Shown here: piece by piece, positions 45,406 through 56,500 of the stretch
How the letters are laid out: every line of letters starts with the position of its first letter
How positions within the stretch are numbered: position 1 is the first letter of the stretch
DNA from: Zhengitettix transpicula
Taxonomy: Eukaryota; Arthropoda; Insecta; Orthoptera; Tetrigidae
DNA: 64,000 nt
NCBI GenBank assembly: GCA_037074705.1
Contig: CM073596.1
Location: forward strand, 51,860,001-51,924,000
Direction: 5' to 3'
Notes under the pieces: model-generated
What the model was told of the DNA's origin: nothing
Seen by the model: the letters and a program-made list of their open reading frames with translations, nothing else
Database searches by the model: none
Made by a program: the position numbers and the translations under genes

Positions 45406-47540
45406 TAGTCGGGTTTAAAATACTTTTACTTTAAGGTAAATAGCTGGGAGAGGAGTATATGATAATTTTAAAAAGTTAACCATCTAAAGGTGGCAATAAT
45501 TTCCTAATAAATGAAGGAAATTAATTGAAATAAATGAAAAGCAAAGTAGAAATTATTTATTGTACGACATCATCGAAGGACGAACACGAGGAAGGAATTC
45601 CAACTCACGGAGAAAGAAGAAATAAAGGAGATGAAGTAACATACTCAGTACAACGCAATGAATACATAGAAATTTACAATGACTAAAGACCTATAGTACG
45701 AAAAGCACTTAATAATGAATCCAAAAGCTTCTTATTAAAATTAATTAATAGTATATCGACAATAACATTCTTACTTGCAGAGAAAATAATCACAATTATA
45801 ATTTCATAAGTTTAACGTGAAGAGAAATTAACAGAGGGAATTACTTTCTAACTAGGGGCGAAAAATTCTCGGCTGATATATAAATATAGAAAACCAATGG
45901 ACCTAAAAAAACAAATTTCTTGCAAATTTTTGTTTCGTTTGTATTATCGACGACGAACAAACCTGAAAGTATATTCTTAGATTGCAGATAGGGATGGGGA
46001 AGAAAACCTGTGGAGGGTTTTTCCACTGGCCGCCTACTATTTCCTCAGGGTATTTTACCCACCGGGGATTTGAGATGGTAATTATGAAGCCCATCTTCTC
46101 CGGCATTTCTGCCTTCATCTCCTCAATATAAAAGAAATTCGGGCCCTTCCCCCACCACCCACCATAATAAGGAACTGCTCTGAGGAGAGGGAAAAAAACA
46201 TTACTTCAAGGAAGAATGCAAAGTGAATAAAATTCCGCGTAAGTGGAATCATCTTGGCTTGATTCTATACTAACAACAACACGGAGAAGGATCTTTTGTA
46301 GCGTACATTTCCTCAAGGATTATAAAAAATTAATAAATTTTAGGAAACGAGACGAGTTTAGTAGAACCGTTGACTTCATCAACCCCTCCAAGCCAATGAA
46401 AGGGAATATATTCATTGTATGTTAAAAAATGTTTACTTCGTTATTTTTTTAATTTTTAAAATGTTCGGCAGAAACTAAGGAAAAATGTACGACTAAATTA
46501 TAAATATTTAAATTAAAAATACTAAAAATGAAGGTATATTTTTCACGATGTCAATATACACTTTGAGGACCAACGAAGGGTTCTGTGACGTCTCTCATTA
46601 CGCTACTAAACTCGTCTTTAGCCAGAATTACTATTATTATCATAATAGTTACAATTAAGATAAAATTTTACCATTTATAATTATTTATTATATATATTAC
46701 GTCACGATAGACGTCATAGGACTTCGCCATTAAAAAAATTGTAGTCGTTTTAATCGAGGAGGGAGTTTTAGGAAAATGTATAGTTATATATATTTATCCG
46801 ACGAACCATAAGAATAAATATAAAGACTAAATGGTCAGAAAATAATTATCAAATCTTCTCAGACTCTTTGGTAATTATATCTATTGATATTTAGTTATAT
46901 TCATTCAGATAATCGTATAAATAAATAAAAAGAAACACAGGTACCAATCCGGGGTAAGTTAAAATGGATGGTTGTCAAAGTTAATTATTTAATTCAAAAT
47001 AAGGTTATGAGCATAATAAATTTAATACTTATAAGGGAAAATGCAGGAAAAATTTTATTGGCAATAGACGAAATTAAATAGAAAAAGGATACTGATTTAA
47101 TTAATTTAACACCAAGAAAGATAATAAAAACTTTTTTTAAATAACATATATTATAATGACGTTCTAAAGGGCAAGGATCTCCGTTTTAAAACCAATTTCC
47201 ATCCCCTCTACTGGAAGAAATTTAATAAAATGTACACATAACATTTATTATAGATATATAAAGGCTTATAAATGTAATTAATGTCATCCTTAATCCATTG
47301 ACAGAAAAAAAATCTGAACTGGAATATAGGGGAAAAAATCACGGAAGTAAGAGAGTAATGACAATGGTATGGGATTTTTAAAAATATTTGGATAACACAC
47401 AAGGTGGAAGAAATGATAGAATGCTAACCACGTGCACAAGAAGGAAAAAGGGGAAGACTAACGTAAGATTGAGTGAAACATGTCCAAATTAATATAGAAG
47501 AAAGGGGAGATATATAGCGAAGAACGGATTTAACCAACAC
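45406..47540. other. AT-rich non-coding stretch
   Basis: No gene. 45950-46260 is slightly GC-elevated with two overlapping minus frames (61 and 71 codons). ACGTCACGATAGACGTCA at 46699-46716 is a near-CRE pair. Confidence 0.4.
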
Positions 47541-47850
47541 GTGTTAGAAAATTACGTTTTGACAGCGTCGGCGACGACGTGTTCCACTGCAGTAACCACC
47601 GCATTCCTTCCAGCAGAACCAAATCAACCCCCACCACCAAACCCCCTGTTCTCTCACTCTATATAACCCCATGCCTAACATTACTCCAAGCTTCGTATGT
47701 GTATGGTACAACGACGTAACCATGGGAACGTGGATTACGTGGCGTTGCCAAGCGTCTGATGTATCAATAAACGCCACGAAGCGATTTCCCGATCGTGACT
47801 CCTGACGTCATTGGCTGTAATGGTTCCTCCAATACGTCGAAATGTCGACG
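47541..47850 (-). promoter_or_regulatory. Promoter-like motif cluster (CCAAT, CRE, X-box-like, TATA)
   Basis: Read on the minus strand the order is GCCAAT (47815-47810), TGACGTCA (47803-47810), the X-box-like GTAACCATGGGAAC (47716-47729; one mismatch to the RFX consensus) and TTATATAG (about 47666-47659). Downstream there is no convincing open frame, so if it is a promoter the transcript would be non-coding or begin with an untranslated exon. The spacing of CRE to TATA (~140 bp) is long. Inference only. Confidence 0.25.
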
Positions 47851-49205
47851 ACGAGCGGTTGCGAATTTCTTACCAATTCTTGGAAACTGCTAGAGGGGAA
47901 TTCAGAATCTAATGCAACCACCTCACACCCCCATCCTCCAAAAAAAAATGTATTCAACTACATCAAAAAGTTCTGCCAAGGAAAAGGGTGTGTTCGTGCA
48001 TCAACACTTCACCAATCTTATAAATTTAAAATGAGGGCTTCCCTCGACATCACAGGAGTATTTAAATTGTACTACTTGGCATCGATAAAAATAATGAGTT
48101 GTTTACCAAATCTCTCGCTGAGATTTATTATCTGCTACATGGTACGAACGGAAATATCATTAAAATATCGTATAATAAATGACATACATCCATTATCAAG
48201 CTCCCCGTTTGATAATCTATCGTCTCGCATTAATATTTTTAGCATAATGGTCTCAAAAATTATTTCCGGAAGGGGCTTTATATTAAAACTGATATCACTG
48301 CAATTCTTTTAAAAACACGAAACATTTAATTTCAACATCTGACATGATCCTTTATTTTTAAAGTTATATTGGACTGTTAATAATATATTAATAATAATAA
48401 TAAAACTTTTATACATCTTTAGTTCGAATAATATATTTAAACGATTTTATATAAAAACACGGTCATAAGATAATATCGAGTTTTATTGAAACTAATGATG
48501 TTTCAACTTAATTCAAACAACACGGTTTTTAGAAAACTATTATGACATAATGTCGAAAGTTTTTTGAAGTTTTTAAAATAAATCGGAGTATGTATAAAAG
48601 CATTTTATTAGTAGTAAATTGTTTTTCAGTCCAATCATCAAACACTAACAATGATGAAAAATTTCTGTCATTTATAATAATATAAATAAATTGGCTACTG
48701 AACCTGAAGAAGTCTTAAAGAAATAAAAATCGTGGGAATATTTGTTTTAATAAATATAATTTGTGGAAACACTTTACTTCTTTCTTCGTTTAATTCTATA
48801 CAATTAATTAAAAATCCTCTTACAAATTTTATTGAAATCGGGGAAAAGACAACAAATTTTAACGATACGTAGTTTGATTTTGATTTTTTTCACAATTTAT
48901 TGGTTTGGATTTTTTGTGAGGCTATTTCATTATTAGTTACTACCTTTTTTCCCCATAACAATTTCCGTGGTATTTTCTGAGAGTTTACAATATAATTGGA
49001 AGTACGAAACATTATCCAAAAATTGATCTTAAAAACTCTAATTGCTCCCTTTTTATCGTAAATTTCGCTATTCCATGGAGAAAAAAAACTGTTTGATCAA
49101 GTCTTAAGCGATTACATTTACTTTTTAACATTCACATTTCGTTATTTCTTGAAGAAACGCAACAGTTTTCGCTTCTGATTAATATTTTATCTAAATAGAG
49201 CATCA
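47851..49205. other. AT-rich non-coding with one hammerhead-like site
   Basis: A 156-codon plus frame begins at 47842 and ends at 48312 but has no domain or bias I recognise. ACCTGAAGAAGTCTTAAAGA at 48702 is a Penelope-tail-like motif. Confidence 0.35.
48702..48736 (+). ncRNA. Hammerhead-like core, decayed
   Basis: CTGAAGA (48704-48710) then AGTCTTAAAGAAATAAAAATCG. The first box is intact, the GAAAC box is degraded. Close to the sequence at 9900. Confidence 0.25.
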
Positions 49206-49211
49206 ACGTCA

Positions 49212-49345
49212 TCGTTTGCCTGTTTAATTTTCCCACGTAAATAATTCAGTCGATCCCGATAAATGTCAAAGTCAATAAAGGGGCCTAAAATGCTTCCCTG
49301 CGGCACGCCAGAATGTCGGTCAGTTCCGAATTTTCTCTAAATTGA
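49212..49345 (-). pseudogene. Non-LTR RT relic (SGVPQGSILGP box)
   Basis: Minus-strand translation gives FGTDRHSGVPQGSILGPF (V-P-Q-G at 49295-49306), a textbook non-LTR RT box, then IDFDIYRDRLNYLRGK and QANDDVDALF before a stop near 49198. N-D-D sits where A-D-D is expected, about 30 residues on, so the catalytic box may be mutated or coincidental. An in-frame stop lies five codons upstream of FGTD. Single copy, least decayed GVPQG box of the window. Confidence 0.7.
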
Positions 49346-49790
49346 GTTAGGGCTCCTTTAGAACAGAAAACAAGTCCTGAATCACCCATAAATATTAATT
49401 TTTCTGTGCTGATTTGCCACCAGAGCGAAAGATTAAGGAAAAAAATTACATTGTCGCATCCTGGTACTGGAAATTTAAGAACAAACTTCTATGGAATCGA
49501 CGACTAGATATTTTTTACAGGACCACAGTATTATTGGTTGAACTAAAATGTTTCCCCTCCCCCACCCCTACAGGTGGAAAATTCGGAACTGGATTTTAGC
49601 CCAGACTCTCCGGCATTACATGGAGATCCACTTTCCCACTCGGCCGTTAATCCAGTTGCGCTTGTCAACATCTCCTCCGTTGTTGTTCTCTCTACGTGTG
49701 TGAATAATGTGGACAACAGTAAACTTGCGTGTATTTGTTTTTTATTCTTCCACTTTCTGATTTTTTCCTCCGTTACCATTCCTTGTACAT
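49346..49790. other. Mixed-composition non-coding patch
   Basis: Overlapping open frames on both strands (90 codons minus, 87 plus) in a GC-elevated patch at 49550-49790; neither is accepted. Confidence 0.3.
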
Positions 49791-50212
49791 GTTTTAGAAA
49801 TATTCGGACTTGCAAACACGGTCGATATTTGCGTTGAATTAATATTTTTCAGACTTAATTATATTGATTGTATTTCTATGTTGTTTTTTTTTTGTAAATT
49901 ATTTCCAAGATCTTCCGGCATGGAAGAGGTGGTTTCATAAAATTAACGCAAAAAGAATCGAAATCGGACTCAATCCGGGGTTAAATTATCACTCAGTTTA
50001 ATTATGTCATTCAACTTGCCGTTAAATCCCCCAAGTAGGGGTGGTTGGGGGTGGAAATTTGAAAACATGTCAAAATGGTATATATTTACGTGTAATTAAT
50101 AGTTGTCGGGGTCAATGACAATTCTACCGATATTGTTTGTGTATAATTTCAACACCTTCCTACATGGTAAGGAAGCACGCTTAAGGGTGGGGGTGGAGGC
50201 GAATGGAATAAA
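49791..50212 (+). mobile_element. Helitron-like fragment, rearranged
   Basis: TTGCAAACACGGTCGATATTTGCGTTGAA at the start matches 16404-16432; ATTAACGCAAAAAGAATCGAAATCGG and later GTGTATAATTTCAACACCTTCCTACATGG match other parts of the 4033-4395 and 15789-16570 copies. Modules are repeated, as in the long copy. No terminal CTAG. Confidence 0.5.
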
Positions 50213-51240
50213 AAGTAGTGATGAATTAATTCTTAAATTATTAATTAAAATTTTTGCCCGAATTTATTAATACTTACTCGTTCAAACACGAGTGTTAAAT
50301 ATGTAGTTATACAAATACTTATGGATAAAGGTTAATATATTCGGGATAAATAAAATAGCTATTTACTAATTATTCACCCCTTCCTTTACCTCATATTAAT
50401 TGATGTCAAGTGAAGTCATTACCCAGTTCTCGGCAGGACAATTTCTTTTTTTAAAAAAGCAGAATAACCGTGGATGAATCCTTAAGCTTTGTAAGTAAGT
50501 ATAAACGAGCATGATTTTAAGATAATGAATGCATTTCTACCGTCAAATTGGAAACGGAATTAATGAGATCTGAATTTAGTTTGTTCTGAGGCTCTCTTGA
50601 GAACTTGGCGTCTCTTGATGTTAAAGCGATTAATTTTTTTTTTGTCGACGGATCATTAAAGGCAAACTGTTTAAGGAGTTGCATTAATAATATATATTCC
50701 TCTTCCTCAGTTATCAGGATTCGACGAGAAGTTGTCGTAAAAGCACAGTAATTATATTTGTAGAAACATCGCAAAATGTGCTTGTGTTTGTCAAGGCGAA
50801 GTCTAAATTCTCAATTGATGCATTTTAATTTTCAACGGAATAAGTAATATTTCCTTCTCTGATCCGAAAAATATTTTGCTCATTAAAAAGTTTGAACCGC
50901 GCGCGCTTTTTCCTACTAACTTTGTGAAACATTTACAATTTCTGTAGAACTTTTATTTATCTGTTTACAATTTTAAAAATACCACTAAAACTTTAACTTA
51001 CATTTCATGAATATTCTTATATATTCCGTGTCATACATATTAAAAAAACCTCATAGTTTTTTATTAATATAAAGTTCCAAAAAAAATTATTATTTAAATC
51101 TTTTGAATTTAATTTAAGACTAATTGTTTTTTCGCCACTATTATTATTACCGTGCTTAAGTTGCAAAAAAAGGCAATTAGATGTTTCCAGTGGGAATTTT
51201 AAAAAAGAATCAACGCTTATATATATAAATTTATTAATAC
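50213..51240. other. AT-rich non-coding stretch
   Basis: An 85-codon minus frame (50517-50774) has no support. Nothing else recognised. Confidence 0.45.
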
Positions 51241-51281
51241 ACCTGACGAAAGAATCAACGATTGTAGAAACGAAACGTACC
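51241..51281 (+). ncRNA. Hammerhead-like core of a Penelope-type tail
   Basis: CTGACGA (51243-51249, fits CUGANGA) and CGAAACGTACC (51271-51281, GAAA box intact) enclose a region that can pair AATC with GATT. Both conserved boxes are present; stem II is short and offset from the core, so activity is doubtful. Confidence 0.35.
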
Positions 51282-51349
51282 GTAGCAACAACTTTATTTA
51301 CCCCAAATTTCTATCAATTTTGTTTCCCAATGTTTCCCTACATTAATGA

Positions 51350-52060
51350 AGCACATTTCAATTCCAATTTAAATATTCTAGGGATTTTTTCTTACAGTTC
51401 TATTTCTGATTGCTCCACTTTACCCGGTCATTGTCATTATCGTAGTTTTAATCATTTAACTATTTTATCCTAATATGTCCCACCCTCCTTGCTACACATT
51501 TTTTTAGAAGTTGCCTCCCCGAATGTTGCACGTTTCCCTGTCAATTTGAATTCGATGTTTTTCCTTTTATTATTCCTAATATTTTCATCCATTATTGTTA
51601 AACTTTTCAGTGACAATTTGAATATCCCTTTTTTAAGCTATTCTACAAATACTTTCATTCCCTGATTGCCGCACTCTTCCGCATCAATTTCAATATCCTT
51701 GTTTTTTTTTCCCCTTTTCGTTAATCATCCAACTCTTTATCTCCCTGTTTGCTACACTTTAAATGTAAATTGAAATATCCTTCTTTTTTTATTTCAGTTA
51801 TTTCACCAAATTTCCCCTCAAGGATAGGAACAATTTTCCGTGTCAAATTTAATACAATTTTTTTTCAGTTATTTTTCCAAATATTTTAGACAATTATTTT
51901 GTGCCCTTTTCTGTCTAATTTATTATCATCTATGTTTCTTAATATTTTCATTCACGGATTGCTGAACTTTTCCCAGTAAATTTAAGTATACTTGTTTTTC
52001 TTTCAGATATTTTTTCTAATATTTTATTCCCTGAATTCTGAACTTTTCGTTGTCTATCAA
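51350..52060 (+). repeat. Decayed tandem array, ~73 bp period
   Basis: The anchor GATTGCTGCACTTTTCCGTG (consensus) with TCAATTTGAATATCCTTG and TTTTTCAGTTATTTTTCTAA recurs at about 51526, 51596, 51668, 51748, 51822, 51898, 51960 and 52033 (spacings 70, 72, 80, 74, 76, 62, 73). T-rich on the plus strand with strong divergence. No protein signature found in any frame; origin unknown. Confidence 0.65.
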
Positions 52061-52870
52061 CCAACTTTACACGTTTCTTCAAATTTCCTCCCATAATTCA
52101 ATTTAAATTCTCATAACCGATTTCACTAATCTTACATCGAAAAATTCATAATGCAGAAGAATCTGTTTCTGTTGTATCAATTTTTTCGGCTATTATTGGG
52201 GATATTTCAATAATTTAGCTGTGAACATTTTGTTTATCTTCTTACTTAATTTAAAAAATTTCTTATATATTAAATTAAATGTTCGCTTACTTTTTTTAAA
52301 ATTCAAATCAGTGTTTACCAAGGACCATTGTGAATAAAACGAGACTGTTTTGCTTGTTCTGTAATCGAATATTTTCTAATAAATATTTCTGTAATAGCAA
52401 TGGCTTATGTTGAGTTGGGTAATCTGGTTGTGATTGTGTTTTAATATGAAACAGATGAATTTGTGCGTTGTTAGTTTTTTATCTCACTTCCATATCGTAA
52501 ATTTAAAATGAATTGAAACGGGTCATCCGTAATTATGTAAAAATTTATCCGTAATAAATTAAATGAGAACTAAGAAGGACGCCATGATTGGAAAACTATT
52601 ATTTCGCAGACTAAAACAGTCGTTTATAATCCTAAAAGAAATATCATGTTATGTAAAATAAAGGTGAAATTAAATTTCGGAGCGGAAGGATACAAATAAC
52701 GTTGCCTTACAATCTGCAATAACCTTCGAGAAGGGGAGAAAAAATTAAAGTTTTAATGAGTTATCACTCGAGCTTGTTACAAAATTTTTCTCCTCATCAT
52801 TCTAACTCAAAACTTTCTCAGTTGATGAAGATTCATTATTATTAAACTCCAAATACATATATTATTTTTT
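52061..52870. other. AT-rich non-coding, nothing seen
   Basis: No supported feature. Confidence 0.5.
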
Positions 52871-52952
52871 ATTTCCAGAGCACACTCAGTTTCTCTGTCT
52901 TCGGCAAGCAGACGCGAGAGAAAAATAACTTTGCGAGTCGTTGCTGCTAACT

Positions 52953-53144
52953 ATGGATGAACTCGTAATCTTCAGCGATAGAAATGACATTCCCGGAGCT
53001 TTTGTGCTCGGTCAGGGAAATAAGCTCATCAAGCTTCCTCTTCTCGTAGCTGTAAAAGAAGCGAGAGGGAGAGAGAAAAAATTTCAAGAGGACGGAAGGC
53101 AGATTCACATCTGCTTCAGGGTGGGATGGGGGAATAAAAAGTAG
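52953..53144 (+). CDS. Possible small exon or ORF, 63 residues
   Basis: An ATG in good context (CTAACTATGG) opens MDELVIFSDRNDIPGAFVLG and continues to a stop at 53142-53144; a TTTATTTCCAG acceptor-like tract lies at 52869-52879. The first 35 residues are of balanced, protein-like composition; the rest passes through a GA-rich run and looks less natural. The minus strand is also open (98 codons) over the same bases. I recognise no domain. It could be a real short exon or simply part of a GC-elevated non-coding patch (52880-53330). Confidence 0.2.
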   Translation: MDELVIFSDRNDIPGAFVLGQGNKLIKLPLLVAVKEARGREKKFQEDGRQIHICFRVGWGNKK

Positions 53145-53330
53145 AAAAAAGACAGGGTGAGGGATAGAGAAAGTAAGGAGCTGAAGAATTCTGGGAGGAT
53201 AGTCTTTCTCTTTAAAAAATAAAATCAGCTTAAAGGATACCAACCGGGACCAGCTTTAAGCTGACGATTTCGGCTGGAAACTGCGTGTTTGTTGGTGCAG
53301 TGCGTAAAACATGAGGATAAGCTCCATGGT

Positions 53331-53605
53331 CCAGAATGTAACATCTTACACGTTATCCAAAATATTTCCGAATAAAAATCTGGAGAAAAAAGATCTCAAG
53401 ACAATAGTTAAAAAAGAAAAGAAAAATACTGGAAATCAAAGTGAGAAAAATTGAGCGATCTTTTACCGTACCAATTCGATTCCGCGATATATAAGTAATT
53501 ATTATTTTACACTGTTGCAAATGAAATTGAAAATTAATAACATTTAATGCTCGAGAAGCCCGGTAAGAATTAATTACAAACTAAAAAATAAATTACATTA
53601 TTTTA
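53331..53605. other. AT-rich spacer
   Basis: No supported feature. Confidence 0.5.
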
Positions 53606-53655
53606 AATAAATAAAAATTTCTTCCACAATCCCGTGGACCTCATCAGGTGTGCCA
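53606..53655 (-). ncRNA. Hammerhead-like motif at the 3' side of a Penelope relic
   Basis: On the minus strand CACCTGATGAG (CTGATGA = 53647-53641, a perfect CUGANGA box) leads into TCCAC-GGGATT-GTGGA, a five-pair stem with a six-base loop, then AGAAAT carrying the GAAA box. The element lies about 200 bp downstream of the GIY-YIG block on the same strand, as in Penelope-like terminal repeats. It is the best-formed hammerhead candidate here, though two unpaired bases separate the core from stem II. Confidence 0.5.
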
Positions 53656-53849
53656 CTATAAATAAACTTAAACGACTATACACATAAGAGCAGACCAACT
53701 AAGAAAATAGTCATAAATATTGCTGAGATTATTTTCAATGTGTTTTAAACATTCGGTTAATTTTGTAACATTTCAGGCAACAAAATATTTGATTTCAGAA
53801 CATTCAATACAGTTACATTATTACCATAAAAACTGTGGGGTATATTTAA

Positions 53850-54000
53850 GTCGGCAAGTTTTACTTTGAACTGAAGCTTGTTTTAAATTCCCTTTTAGTC
53901 TGTCCAATGTAACAAACGTTTTTATATATTACATTATTAAGCTTATCAAAATTATTGGTATAATCTTGGCGGTTTTGTTTAAAAAATTATAAATAATTGG
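53850..54000 (-). pseudogene. Penelope-like element relic, GIY-YIG endonuclease block
   Basis: Minus-strand translation gives NRQDYTNNFDKLNNVIYKNV then CYIGQTKREFKTSFSSK before a stop. V-I-Y-K (53918-53932 region) and C-Y-I-G-Q-T (YIGQT at 53897-53911) followed by R-x-F-K match the GIY...YIGQT.R.FKTR core of the endonuclease carried at the C terminus of Penelope-like retroelements. The RT part is not found upstream. A dead fragment. Confidence 0.6.
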
Positions 54001-54087
54001 TTAATTCATATATGATGTCAATGTTGTCATATTAAGTAATTATATTAATTAAAAATGTATATTCTTTATGAATGGAATAATGGTAAA

Positions 54088-54152
54088 TAAATTTTTATTT
54101 TATTTGTAGTGGTACACCTGATGGATTCCACGCATTTTGGAAGAAGCGTAGT
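54088..54152 (+). ncRNA. Inverted partner of the Penelope hammerhead-like motif
   Basis: TAGTGGTACACCTGATGG and TTCCACGCATTTTGGAAGAAGC on the plus strand are an inverted, diverged copy of 53606-53655, so the GIY-YIG relic sits between oppositely oriented copies. The box is CTGATGG (one change) and GAAA has become GAAG, so it should be inactive. Confidence 0.4.
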
Positions 54153-55875
54153 GTATTTGGTTTATATGATAATTTTGCAAGTAACTTTTGGTTTATAATT
54201 AATTATTAACTGACTTCTTGGACATTATGTATTACTTATAATTATCCGTATTTTCCCTTCCACTTTCTAATAAAGTAGCCTTTTATTTTCTAAAAATGTA
54301 CATTATTTGTAAATATATTTTTATATCACTGTATATTATTTCCAGAAAACAATTTACGGCTTGTTTTTTCGCCTTGTGCTTTTTTTCCCATGGTTCTCCA
54401 TTCATGATACCTTGATTAATGGTAGAGAACTCAAAGTCTGACTAGTTTTAGGGTAAGTGACTTTTAATTTCCTTGACATGATGAGTAAGTAAAATGAAGC
54501 TAAGGATGAAGGTAAAGCGGAATAATCCGTGGACAAAAAAACACACGGTTCGGCTTCCAGCTAAATTCTCAATTTCCAAAATAAAAATTCCCAGGAAATA
54601 ATGAAGGTACATTTATAGAAATAATTTCCAACTCCGATTGTTCCATTTCAGCCCTTTTGAAAGAGTTGCGAGGAGGCTTCGTATTTTCACTCGGATTCTA
54701 GAAATATTACGAATGACGAAAAGAAAAAAAAAATTCATCCGATTCTCCACAAGAGGGATTACTTTTTTTATGTGTTTGTGCCTTAAAGCGAACTGATATT
54801 TAACAATGGTTAACATTTACGACAAAAAATGGAAGTGAATTTTTTTTAGTTAAGCCTTTTGTGGGCGAGTGTTCGAGAAGCCGTGGAACTTTTTTCTCAG
54901 AAAAAGTTCGAATGGCGTGGGGTGTATTTTCTAGTAAGGGTTATCAATGAACGTAAATCAAATTTCAGTTCAAACAACTTATATCCAGTAAAAAAAAATA
55001 CTGTTGTTTGCGGAATGCACTACGCGGGAAAAGTACTCATGAAATGTAAAAAAACGGTGGTTTTGAACTGGCACACATGACGACGAGGACTTTTAATCTC
55101 AATCCCCTTTGTAAACTAATCCTGAAAATTTTTCACTGCCCGTATTAAAGTATTCTTTTTGTTAAGGTTAAATTGGTAAATTTTTTTCTCTTTTGTCCAA
55201 TCACTTAAGGACTGAATAGGCCGCGACATAAACGATTCTAATTGTCTAATATTTTAAATCGCTGTAAAATCAATGAAATTTGTGCTTTCATATTTTTTAT
55301 CGGAAAACATATCATTCCAGCCCTCGGACACGACGTAACAAATTATTTTCTGTGTGTGTTCAAGTTAGCCTACAGCACTCTCACGCACAAAAAAAAATCT
55401 GAACGTAACAGGTTTTTCCATCAATCTCAATCCATCACCGTTCCATCTGCCATCTGGAAATTTCTTCCGAAACGAGCCTGATGGAGTTACACACGAGGAG
55501 AAGGAGGCGTAAAATTTTCACTGGGGACGTATTAGTGGATTTGTAAAGCAAATAATCCATTGTATAATGTGACATCATATATTTAATAAAATGGCGATCA
55601 CTGTGCCTCACTCTTAAAGATATTGACTTTTTCTGCAGGAAATATCTCAAATAATAATTTTTTAGATAATTTTACTCACCTCCGCAAACTCTACTCGGTA
55701 CCTTAAAATTTAAAAATTATAGTAACATGATCCTGTCGGCAAGGAAATTATTATAAAAAATAGGAAAATACTTTACTATCGATCAATTCATTTTTATTTC
55801 ACTACATAAATTTATTAATAAACTGCGCCCAGATTTTACTCCAAATTTTTTATGAGTTGAAAAATAAATATCAAT
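54153..55875. other. AT-rich non-coding stretch
   Basis: No gene accepted; open frames of 67-79 codons at 54613-54816, 54859-55080 and 55242-55481 lack motifs. Confidence 0.4.
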
Positions 55876-56390
55876 AGGTCCAATGTATAGTGTCTCCCTA
55901 TTTTTGTGTGACCACGTCAACACTCCTATTTTTAGAATTAATGTGTTGTGTTACGGTACAGTTATGTCAATTGTGTATAAATTGACAAGTTTTGACGTCA
56001 TCGTTGACTTTCGTTAATATTGGATACCTTTGGTTTACCCCATAAACTATGCAGTCATTAATAAATAATTCTAAATCAAATTCAATCTGTAATTTCTCTA
56101 TTTCAAACACTGTGAGAAATGATGACCCTATTGCGTGTCCCTGTGGCACACCAAACATTATTTTGTTGTTTCACCATACAGTTGTTTAAAATTGAGACAT
56201 TTTGTTGCCTTGAACAATTTTTTGTTTTTCCCTCTAAACTTTTCAGTGATTTATAAATATTTTAAAAAAATTCAATCTGTATTTTATTTTTAAACCCTGT
56301 AAGAAATGATTTACAGGTTATAGATCCCTGCGGCAAAGACAATTAAAATACCTGTAACACTTCCCTGTGTCAAACTATAAATACATTTAC
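55876..56390 (-). pseudogene. Non-LTR RT relic with repeated GVPQG boxes
   Basis: Minus strand: FGVPQGHAIGSSFLTVFE (V-P-Q-G at 56138-56149), followed after ~23 residues by ELFINDCIVYG, equivalent to LFADDCIVY. Upstream on the same strand a second copy reads LPQGSITCKSFLTGFK (56325-56336) with the same trailing QIEF, a very decayed SLEG lies at 56228-56239 midway between, and TQGSVTGILI at 56362-56373. Box spacings of 90 and 97 bp echo the arrays at 0.9 and 28 kb. Further downstream, 55890-55910 reads LYIGPIDIYF, which may be the later Y-L-G-x-x-x-D motif. A dead, partly iterated RT segment. Confidence 0.6.
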
Positions 56391-56500
56391 ATGTGATTAT
56401 AATCTCAACAGTCAACACATTGCGTTATATGGTTGTTAATGTACAAATCACATTAGTAATTGGTTAATAAATGGTTTATGTTATACCAGGTCAGGTTAAT

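Noticed and set aside
47842..48312. 156-codon plus-strand open frame, the longest in the window
   Set aside because: No motif, signal peptide or membrane pattern; length is within what chance allows in 64 kb. Not listed as a gene.
51350..52060. Idea that the ~73 bp array is also made of RT boxes
   Set aside because: None of the six frames of the unit gives a consistent GVPQG-like series; one unit reads ISPQG by chance.
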